A stretch of 9,273 bases of DNA from JAGQTE01 sp964648005 (lineage in GTDB: Bacteria; Actinomycetota; Acidimicrobiia; Acidimicrobiales; Acidimicrobilacustridaceae). The notes below the pieces were generated by a model that saw only the letters and a list, made by a program, of their open reading frames with translations, was not told the origin of the DNA and ran no database searches. The translations under genes were made by a program, and so were the position numbers. The stretch is from assembly GCA_964648005.1 (NCBI GenBank), contig CAZYKR010000175.1, forward strand, positions 1 through 9,273. The letters are read 5' to 3'. Positions 1 through 4,872 of the stretch are shown here, in pieces (within the stretch, counting starts at the first letter, position 1; every line of letters starts with the position of its first letter).

Positions 1-512
1 CCAAGATGACCGGCGAGGGCGTGCCGCTGATGCAGATCGACGGCCAGGGCGAGGTCTTCCTCGCCGACTCTGCCAGCGACGTGCACATCTTCTATCTGGA
101 GAACGACACGGTCAGCGTCAACGGCTCGAACATCTTGGCGTTCTCGGCCTCGATCTCCTACGACATCCAGCGCGTCAGCGGTGGCGTCGGCGGCGCCATG
201 GCGGGCGGCCTCTACAACACGATCCTGCAGGGCACCGGCTACGTGGCCGTGCTCACCCACGGCGAGCCGGTGATCCTCGACGTCGCCTCCGCCCCGACCT
301 TCGCCGACGCCAACGCCGTCGTGTGCTGGACCGGCGGGGTGACCATGAACGTCAAGACCGATGTGACGATGCGCGACTTCATCGGCAAGGGCTCGGGCGA
401 AGCCATCCAGATGGGCTTCCAGGGTCAGGGTTGGGTGATGGTGCAGCCGTCCGAGAACGTGATGCAGGGCCAAGGCCAGCAGGCCGGCTCCAAGGGCTTC
501 TTGGGCATGTAA
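1..512 (+). CDS. AIM24 family protein, 5' end outside the window
   Basis: The frame is open from the left edge (a Lys codon at 3-5 precedes the first visible ATG at 6), so the gene very probably begins upstream; about 169 residues are visible. The visible part is a run of short beta-strand-like segments rich in Gly and Val, with AIM24-type features: a GEVFLAD segment, an ILAFSASISYDI segment, a central Gly/Ala-rich stretch (GGVGGAMAGGLYN), a GTGYVAVLTHGEPV strand, and a late GQGWVMVQP strand. AIM24 domains form a beta-barrel-like fold named after a yeast mitochondrial protein; bacterial members have no settled biochemical role. The C-terminal tail is Gln/Gly/Met-rich and looks disordered. No signal peptide can be judged because the start is missing. 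The TAA is followed 4 nt later by a strong hairpin. Family assignment is fairly secure; function is unknown. Confidence 0.78.
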   Translation, partial: KMTGEGVPLMQIDGQGEVFLADSASDVHIFYLENDTVSVNGSNILAFSASISYDIQRVSGGVGGAMAGGLYNTILQGTGYVAVLTHGEPVILDVASAPTFADANAVVCWTGGVTMNVKTDVTMRDFIGKGSGEAIQMGFQGQGWVMVQPSENVMQGQGQQAGSKGFLGM

Positions 513-516
513 CCCT

Positions 517-568
517 CGTTCTGGTAGTGAACTCGCGTCGTTGACGGCGCGAGTTCACTACCAGAACG
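517..568. terminator. Long inverted repeat between convergent genes, probable bidirectional terminator
   Basis: Arms 517-537 and 548-568 are perfect reverse complements over 21 bp. The 10-nt centre (538-547) can extend the stem by one T-G wobble and three more pairs, leaving a two-base loop. It lies 4 nt after the TAA of the AIM24 gene and 15 nt after the stop of the opposing lipoprotein gene, so it can serve both transcripts. Neither side has a U-run, as is common in GC-rich actinobacteria. The stem is far longer than intrinsic termination needs, so it could instead be a copy of a dispersed palindromic element. Confidence 0.7.
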
Positions 569-583
569 GTGTGGGTTGGCCGG

Positions 584-1405
584 TCAGAAGAGCTCGTAGC
601 CCTCGCGGGCGACGAAGAAGCCGTGACCGGTCGACAGGTCGGTGCAGGTCATGCCCCTGGTCTCGCTGTCGCAGCGGATCGAGCCGTGCTGCGCCGAGCT
701 GCCGTAGGGGAGCGTGTCGAAGGCGCCGAGGAGCGTGTCGCCGACGCAGACGAAGTCCGATCCGCCGGGGCCGACCGACAGCGCGGGACCCCAGTCGGCG
801 TAGCAGTCGGCCGGGGCGGGCGGCGGGTCCCAGTAGCGCTCGCCGATGTCGCAGCGGGCGTAGCCGGTGGCGATCTCGCAGGCGATGTTGTTCGACGGCG
901 AGGCGAACCAGGTCGGCCCGTAGTCGGCGTCGGGTGATGGGGACGGCGCCGGGGCCGGTGACGGTGCGGGTGCCGGGGCTGGTGCGGCCGTGGTCGTCGG
1001 TGCGGCCGTGGTGGTCGGAGCCGAGCCGTCGATGATGGCCTTGAGGGCGGTCGCCGTCCCGGCGGGCTGGTTGCCGGCCACCTCGAGCGCCCAGGCTCGC
1101 CCGCAGTCGGCGATGAGCTCGGCGACGAGCGTCGGTGCGGCGTCGGCGAATCCTTCGGTCTCGGCCGTCACTTTGTCGGTGTCGAGCGCAAGCTCCAGCC
1201 GGGCGTTGAGCGCCTGCGTGTCGTCGGTGACGTCCTCGCAGGTGTAGGCAGCCGGTTTGGTCGAGGGCGCTTCGGTGTCGGCGGTCGACCCGCCGCTGGC
1301 CGGCGCGGACGACGACACGGTGGCCTCGGTGCTCCCGCCGCCGCAGGCGCTGAGCGTCACCACCAGCGCCGCAATGGATCCCAACACGACCATGCGCCGT
1401 CGCAT
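584..1405 (-). CDS. Secreted lipoprotein with a C-terminal DUF6636-like domain
   Basis: This 273-residue protein starts with MRRRMVV, a hydrophobic stretch and a lipobox (LSAC, Cys21), so it should be a lipid-anchored lipoprotein on the outer face of the cytoplasmic membrane. Residues 22-52 are a low-complexity Ser/Thr/Ala linker. Residues 53-128 form a small domain with Cys56 and Cys101. Residues 129-162 are a Thr/Ala/Pro linker. Residues 163-273 match the actinobacterial DUF6636 pattern: F-SPS-NI-CEI, RCDI, a WG motif, FVC-GDT, LPYG, IRC, MTC and a closing GHGFFVAREGYELF. The terminal domain has six Cys (176, 185, 201, 220, 245, 254), suggesting three disulfides. The reading frame stays open upstream to 1627, but the ATG at 1405 is chosen because of the signal peptide and a GGGAGG ribosome binding site 6 nt ahead. 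It is divergent from the GlxA-type regulator. No enzymatic function is known. Confidence 0.82.
   Translation of the reverse strand: MRRRMVVLGSIAALVVTLSACGGGSTEATVSSSAPASGGSTADTEAPSTKPAAYTCEDVTDDTQALNARLELALDTDKVTAETEGFADAAPTLVAELIADCGRAWALEVAGNQPAGTATALKAIIDGSAPTTTAAPTTTAAPAPAPAPSPAPAPSPSPDADYGPTWFASPSNNIACEIATGYARCDIGERYWDPPPAPADCYADWGPALSVGPGGSDFVCVGDTLLGAFDTLPYGSSAQHGSIRCDSETRGMTCTDLSTGHGFFVAREGYELF
981..1016 (-). repeat. 18-bp tandem repeat coding the Thr/Ala/Pro linker
   Basis: Two adjacent 18-bp units (981-998 and 999-1016) differ at one base and encode two TTTAAP-type units of the lipoprotein linker. The flanking Ala-Pro and Pro-Ser dipeptide runs (about residues 141-158) are also repetitive. 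Such linkers commonly vary in length by slippage; that part is inference. Confidence 0.75.
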
Positions 1406-1411
1406 CCCGTA

Positions 1412-1417
1412 CCTCCC
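1412..1417 (-). promoter_or_regulatory. Ribosome binding site deciding the lipoprotein start at 1405
   Basis: Read on the minus strand, GGGAGG sits six bases before the ATG at 1405. It is one of the few strong Shine-Dalgarno matches in the window and argues against any of the upstream in-frame starts. Confidence 0.7.
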
Positions 1418-1565
1418 GATGCCGTTCGCCGTGGCGGGCATCGCTCCGCCGATGGCGACGACGTTACCGGCCGCCACGGCGGCGTCGTACCGGTCGGCGA
1501 TGTCGGCCGGTGCTGGTGGCGGGAATCGTCGGAAGATTGTCGTTGCCGCCATCCAGTCCCTCCCG

Positions 1566-1571
1566 CATGAT
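1566..1571 (+). promoter_or_regulatory. Possible -10 element for a leaderless glxA-type transcript
   Basis: CATGAT has the A2 and T6 that are the most conserved positions of actinobacterial -10 elements and stands 6 nt before the ATG at 1578. That ATG has no Shine-Dalgarno sequence. The first base is not the usual T, and no -35 is evident. Confidence 0.25.
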
Positions 1572-1577
1572 GCGTGC

Positions 1578-2600
1578 ATGGCCGCAGCTCCCGTCGTCGC
1601 ACCCGGTGGTCCGCGACGCGTGGTCATCGTCGTCTACCCCGGCGTGCAGGTCCTCGACGTCGTCGGGCCCTTGGAGGTCTTTGCGGTGGCCAACCGCTTC
1701 GCCGACGGGCCGCCGCCGTACGGCATCGAGGTGGCGGCCGCCACGACGGAGCCGCTGCGCACCTCGGGCGGGCTGGCCATCGTGCCCGACCGGCGCCTCG
1801 GTCGGCCGTCGAGTCGCCGCAACCGTGCCATCGACACCTTGGTCGTCGCCGGCGGTGAGGGCACCGAGACGGCGGTCTTCGACCCCGCCTTGCGGTCATG
1901 GATCCAGGCGGTGGCGCCGCACTGCCGCCGGGTGGTGTCGGTGTGCTCCGGGGCGTTCCTGCTCGCCGCCGCCGGGCTGCTCGACGGCAAGCACGCCACG
2001 ACCCACTGGTCGGAGTGCCACGCCCTCGAGCAGTACTTCCCGAAGGTGATCGTCGAACCCGATCCGATCTTCGTGCGCGACGGCGCGGTGGCCACGTCGG
2101 CTGGGATCACCGCCGGCATCGACCTCGCCCTGGCTCTGGTCGAGGAGGACTGCGGGCGCGAGGTGGCGCTGCAGGTGGCGCGCTGGTTGGTCGTGTTCCT
2201 GCGCCGGCCGGGTGGGCAGTCGCAGTTCTCGGCGCAGCTCGACGCCCAGATGGCCGAGCGCGACGAGCTGGCCGACCTCCAGGCGTGGATCGTCGACCAC
2301 CCCGACGCCGACCTGACCGTCGCGGCGCTGGCGGCGCGCGCCGGCATGAGCGAGCGGAACTTCACCCGCGTGTTCGCCCGAGAGGTCGGCGCCACCCCCG
2401 CCGACTACGTCGAGCGGGTTCGGGTGGAGACGGCCCGGCGCTTACTCGAGACGACCGGGCTCGCTGTCGCCGAGGTGGCGCGCCGGTGCGGCTACGCCAA
2501 CCCCGACACGTTCCAGCGGGCCTTCGTCCGCCAGCTCGGCGTGACGCCGCGCGACTACCGCCGGCGCTTCGTCGGCCCGACTCCCCAGGAGCACCGATGA
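1578..2600 (+). CDS. GlxA-type transcriptional regulator (DJ-1/PfpI domain plus AraC HTH)
   Basis: This 340-residue protein matches the usual length of GlxA-family regulators. Residues 14-200 form a DJ-1/PfpI-like domain: VVIVVYPGVQVLDVVGPLEVF, an AGGEGT turn, the nucleophile-elbow segment SVCSGAFLLAAAGLLDGK with Cys123, a TTHW motif (His143) and SAGITAGIDLAL. Residues about 230-332 hold the AraC double helix-turn-helix, with the typical ALAARAGMSERNFTRVF first helix pair and the VAEVARRCGYANPDTFQRAF signature, ending in GVTPRDYRRRF. It should bind DNA as an activator in the cytoplasm, with the DJ-1 domain sensing a small molecule or giving dimerisation; the ligand is not known. The frame is open from 1257, but that extension overlaps the divergent lipoprotein, so ATG 1578 is preferred; GTG 1620 is an alternative. 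Its stop overlaps the next start (ATGA), giving tight co-translation with the DJ-1 enzyme, its likely target or functional partner. Confidence 0.88.
   Translation: MAAAPVVAPGGPRRVVIVVYPGVQVLDVVGPLEVFAVANRFADGPPPYGIEVAAATTEPLRTSGGLAIVPDRRLGRPSSRRNRAIDTLVVAGGEGTETAVFDPALRSWIQAVAPHCRRVVSVCSGAFLLAAAGLLDGKHATTHWSECHALEQYFPKVIVEPDPIFVRDGAVATSAGITAGIDLALALVEEDCGREVALQVARWLVVFLRRPGGQSQFSAQLDAQMAERDELADLQAWIVDHPDADLTVAALAARAGMSERNFTRVFAREVGATPADYVERVRVETARRLLETTGLAVAEVARRCGYANPDTFQRAFVRQLGVTPRDYRRRFVGPTPQEHR
2587..2591 (+). promoter_or_regulatory. Ribosome binding site for the DJ-1 enzyme gene
   Basis: AGGAG lies inside the last codons of the regulator gene, 5 nt before the ATG at 2597. It fixes that start over alternatives and shows the pair is translationally linked. 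Confidence 0.7.
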
Positions 2601-3292
2601 CCAGCACCCAACCCTCCAGTCCTACGACGGGCCCGACGATCGGCATGGTGATCTTCGACGGCTGCGACGAGCTCGACGCCATCGGCCCGGCCAACGTGAT
2701 CTTCGCCGTCAACCCGGTGCGGTTCTTCCTCTCGCCGGAGGAGGTGGCGGCCGTCGTGTCGCCCGTGGTGCACTTCGTGTCCGAGGACGGCGGCACCGTG
2801 ACGTCGGCCAACGGCGTCGTGCTGACGGCGACGACGTCGTACGCCGAGTGCCCACCGCTCGACGCCGTGATCGTCGCCGGCGGATCGGGGACGCACCGTG
2901 CCGAGGTCGACCCCTACGACTCGGCTGCCGGCCGGCACTACCAGAACCACCACGAGCCGACGCTCGAGTTCATCCGCCGCCAGGCCGAGGGCGCGCAGGT
3001 GGTGGCGAGCGTATGCACCGGCACGTTCGTCCTTGCCGGGGCCGGGCTGGTCGCCGGCAAGCGGGTCAACACCCACTGGGCCTACCGCGACGACCTGGCG
3101 CAGTTCATGGCCGACCGGGGCGAGCCCGTCGAGATCGTCCCCGACCGGGTCGTCACCGACGGCAAGCTCCTGACGTGCGGTGGCGTGTCGAGCGGCATCG
3201 ACATGGCGGTCGAGCTGGTGCGCCGCTTCTACGGCGACGCCGTGGCCGAGGGTGCCGCCGCGGCGGTTGAGCGGGTAACGCCGGTCGGCTGA
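2597..3292 (+). CDS. DJ-1/PfpI family protein, isonitrile hydratase type
   Basis: This 231-residue single-domain protein is close in length to the characterised isonitrile hydratase InhA, which hydrates isonitriles to N-formamides in the cytoplasm. Visible features are the first strand and loop GMVIFDGCDELDAIGP (Asp27), the turn VIVAGGSGT, the nucleophile elbow VASVCTGTFVLAGAGL with Cys140 and Thr141, the NTHWAYRDD motif (His160), and VVTDGKLLTCGGVSSGIDMAVELV. InhA depends on an Asp, a Cys and the Thr after that Cys, and equivalents of all three seem to be present here. Start ATG 2597 is supported by AGGAG 5 nt upstream and by the ATGA overlap with the GlxA-type regulator. Its nucleophile region closely resembles that of the regulator (both SVC[ST]G...GL..GK/R...THW), so the two share an origin. 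It could equally be another DJ-1 hydrolase or glyoxalase-like enzyme; family confidence is high, substrate confidence moderate. Confidence 0.82.
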   Translation: MTSTQPSSPTTGPTIGMVIFDGCDELDAIGPANVIFAVNPVRFFLSPEEVAAVVSPVVHFVSEDGGTVTSANGVVLTATTSYAECPPLDAVIVAGGSGTHRAEVDPYDSAAGRHYQNHHEPTLEFIRRQAEGAQVVASVCTGTFVLAGAGLVAGKRVNTHWAYRDDLAQFMADRGEPVEIVPDRVVTDGKLLTCGGVSSGIDMAVELVRRFYGDAVAEGAAAAVERVTPVG

Positions 3293-3348
3293 AGCGGCTG
3301 CGGTCGGCGGACGTCCCGTTCGGACGGCGGCGGATGCAGGCCCGGCAC

Positions 3349-3354
3349 TACGGT
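3349..3354 (+). promoter_or_regulatory. Candidate -10 element for a leaderless SGNH lipoprotein transcript
   Basis: TACGGT fits TANNNT and ends 8 nt before the GTG at 3363, where a transcription start at or next to the start codon would be expected. No good Shine-Dalgarno precedes the GTG. The rest of the 70-bp spacer (3293-3362) holds only a weak 5-bp stem. Confidence 0.4.
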
Positions 3355-3362
3355 GATCGGCG

Positions 3363-4031
3363 GTGCGAGTCTCTCGCGGTGGGGCGCGACGTCGGGTGCT
3401 GGGCCTGATCGGTTCGGTGATGGTGATCGGTATGGCCGCGTCGTGCACCGGCACGAACGCCTCAGCCTGGGTGGGTTCGACCGATCTGGCCGACCCGGTG
3501 CTCGTCGTGAACGCCGACTCGATCACCTACCACTCGTATGCCGAGCTGATGGCGGCGTTCGGGCCGGACCACCGGATGAAGGTCGACGCCCGCGTCAACG
3601 CCCGGGCCGACGAACACCTGGCGCAGACCCTGCTCTATGACGAGATCGACCCGACGGTCGCCCTCTTCCTGCTGGCCACCAACGACCTGGCGCAGGGGCA
3701 GGGCGCCGCCAATGCCCGGGCCGATCAGGGTCAAGGCACCCGGAACTTCGGCACGTCGTTGGAGTGTGTCGTGTACATGACGGTGTTCGGGGATCTGCAC
3801 GCGCAGCTCGTCGACAACCCGGAGGTCGACGCCTACAACGCCGAGATCCGGGCGCTCGACGGCGCCACGGTCGACGGCGTGCGCATCCAGGTCGCTGACT
3901 GGGAACAGGCCGTGCTGGCTGCCGGGCCGGCAAACGTCATCGTTGACGATGTGCATCCGAACGAGGCCGGTGCGGCGCTGTTCATCGATGTGGTCGCCGG
4001 CGCCGTCGACGACTGCTCGGCCGCCGGCTGA
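3363..4031 (+). CDS. SGNH/GDSL hydrolase-like lipoprotein
   Basis: This 222-residue protein begins with an Arg-rich n-region (MRVSRGGARRR), a hydrophobic stretch and a lipobox-like AASC with Cys28, so it is probably a membrane-anchored exported lipoprotein. The rest fits an SGNH hydrolase: block I is VLVVNADSIT with Ser53 in place of the usual GDS Ser, block III is LFLLATND with Asn107, and block V is DDVHPNEAG with Asp195 and His198. These would form the Ser-Asp-His triad plus the oxyanion Asn. Two canonical glycines are not seen: GDS is ADS, and the block II region (DARVNARAD, about 75-83) has no Gly. Activity may therefore be altered. Cys135 and Cys218 could form a disulfide. GTG 3363 is chosen because it gives a full signal peptide. 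Such enzymes deacylate esters of lipids, glycans or peptidoglycan; the substrate here is unknown. It converges on a minus-strand lipoprotein. Confidence 0.72.
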   Translation: MRVSRGGARRRVLGLIGSVMVIGMAASCTGTNASAWVGSTDLADPVLVVNADSITYHSYAELMAAFGPDHRMKVDARVNARADEHLAQTLLYDEIDPTVALFLLATNDLAQGQGAANARADQGQGTRNFGTSLECVVYMTVFGDLHAQLVDNPEVDAYNAEIRALDGATVDGVRIQVADWEQAVLAAGPANVIVDDVHPNEAGAALFIDVVAGAVDDCSAAG

Positions 4032-4053
4032 GCGCCGCGGGCCTCAACCCGGC
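4023..4053. terminator. Hairpin spanning both convergent stop codons
   Basis: GCCGG at 4023-4027 pairs with CCGGC at 4049-4053. After a small internal loop, TGAG at 4029-4032 pairs with CTCA at 4043-4046, and three more GC pairs can form inside. The TGA of the SGNH gene and the TCA of the opposing lipoprotein gene thus pair within the stem. With 12 nt between the stops there is little other room for termination. There is no U-run; the structure is imperfect. Confidence 0.4.
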
Positions 4054-4814
4054 TTCGGGGCTTCGGTGTAGACGGCGGGCGCGGCCGGGACGAGCGCGCC
4101 GTCGCGCCACACCAGAGTGACCTGGGCCTGCTCGGCGGGGCAGCAGGCGGCGTCGCCTTCGCCGAACACCTGCCAGGTCACGTTGATCGACCCGTCGGCG
4201 GTCAGGGAGGCTTCTTCGAGCCAGTGGTCGCCGCGGCCGGGGTCGGTGCCGATGTTGGTCGCCACCTGTACGAGCCGTTCAGCACCATCGTCGCCGTCCG
4301 GCGTCCACACCGAGGCGAAGCCGTAGGGCCGGTTGCCGGGGGTGCAGTCGAGGATGACGAGCGCCTCCTCGACACCGTCGCCGTCGACGTCGCCGTAGGT
4401 GAGGTCGGGGCGCAGGTACACGGCGAACGTCTCATCGTCGTGGCCGCCCTGGACTTGGCCGCCGTCCATCTCGAAGCCCTCGACGGGCGTCTCGTGGAAC
4501 ATGTCGCCGCAGGAGTCGGGAGGGAAGGCGAATGACGTGAAGTCCACCGAGCGGATGGCGTCGGGCGGCGGTGGCGTGGCGCGTGCCGTCGTCGAGCTGG
4601 CGATGGCGGTCCCCTGCGGCGACACGGTGCCGGTGACGCCGCCGCCCGAGCCACCGCCGGCGTTGTCGACGGCGTCGCTGTCGGGGCTGGTGTCTTCGGC
4701 GCCAGGGCCGTCGTTGGGGGCGCAGGCCGCCACGGCGAGGGGACCGAGCACCGCGGCCGCCGCGACGGCCAGACCGACGGTGGCGCGGCGTCGAGCGGCG
4801 GGGTGGGCGTGCAT
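4044..4814 (-). CDS. Lipoprotein with a DxDGDG loop domain, function unknown
   Basis: This 256-residue protein has an N-terminal signal peptide (HPAARRR then a long Ala/Val/Leu stretch) and a lipobox-like VAAC with Cys31, so it should be lipid-anchored outside the membrane. Residues 32-85 are a Gly/Ser/Thr/Pro-rich linker. Residues 86-250 form one domain: FAFPPDSCGDMF, then TYGDVDGDGVEEALVILDC (141-157), whose Asp-rich loop resembles calcium-binding EF-hand or dockerin-type loops, then alternating strands, a CCP motif (224-226) and a closing VTLVWRDGALVPA. The overall pattern recalls mycobacterial LppP/LprE-type lipoproteins, but I am not certain of that family. The frame is open back to 5087, but that extension overlaps the divergent membrane protein; ATG 4814 gives a proper signal peptide. 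A GATACT hexamer lies 6 nt upstream. It is divergent from the GT-C-like gene and converges on the SGNH lipoprotein. Confidence 0.75.
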   Translation of the reverse strand: MHAHPAARRRATVGLAVAAAAVLGPLAVAACAPNDGPGAEDTSPDSDAVDNAGGGSGGGVTGTVSPQGTAIASSTTARATPPPPDAIRSVDFTSFAFPPDSCGDMFHETPVEGFEMDGGQVQGGHDDETFAVYLRPDLTYGDVDGDGVEEALVILDCTPGNRPYGFASVWTPDGDDGAERLVQVATNIGTDPGRGDHWLEEASLTADGSINVTWQVFGEGDAACCPAEQAQVTLVWRDGALVPAAPAVYTEAPKPG

Positions 4815-4820
4815 CGCGGC

Positions 4821-4826
4821 AGTATC
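4821..4826 (-). promoter_or_regulatory. Candidate -10 element for the 4814 lipoprotein gene
   Basis: On the minus strand GATACT (A2, T6 conserved) ends 6 nt before the ATG at 4814, which lacks a Shine-Dalgarno. This spacing suits a leaderless transcript. It shares the 58-bp divergent spacer with the plus-strand element at 4860. Confidence 0.35.
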
Positions 4827-4859
4827 GCACCCCTCGCCGGACGCATGACGCCCCGGCCG

Positions 4860-4865
4860 TAGACT
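4860..4865 (+). promoter_or_regulatory. Candidate -10 element for the 4873 membrane protein operon
   Basis: TAGACT fits TANNNT and ends 7 nt before the GTG at 4873, which has no clear Shine-Dalgarno. Transcription would start at or within a base or two of the start codon. No convincing -35 hexamer is seen, which is usual for this promoter type. Confidence 0.45.
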
Positions 4866-4872
4866 CCGCCCG

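Larger units (their letters stand above)
1406..1577. other. Divergent intergenic spacer
   Basis: This 172-bp spacer lies between the minus-strand lipoprotein and the plus-strand regulator and must hold promoters for both. On the minus strand a TAACGT hexamer (1461-1466) fits the TANNNT -10 pattern and would leave a leader of about 50 nt. On the plus strand CATGAT lies just before the regulator's ATG. No clear palindromic operator was seen, although AraC-type regulators usually bind direct rather than inverted repeats. Confidence 0.4.

Noticed and set aside
541..1035. Plus-strand Arg-rich open frame
   Set aside because: It begins inside the long hairpin and is almost all Arg, Ser and Gly. The minus strand there encodes a convincing lipoprotein with an ordered Cys pattern.
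1406..1627. N-terminal extension of the 584-1405 lipoprotein
   Set aside because: It would put the signal peptide in the middle of the protein, overlap the regulator gene, and ignore the GGGAGG ribosome binding site before 1405.
1634..2395. Minus-strand open frame opposite the GlxA-type regulator
   Set aside because: It has Ser/Arg/Thr-rich composition and no recognisable motif, and lies entirely opposite a well-supported AraC-type gene.
3312..3326. Small CGTCC/GGACG stem after the DJ-1 enzyme gene
   Set aside because: Only five pairs with a five-base loop in very GC-rich sequence and no U-run. This is within what chance would give, so it is not called a terminator.
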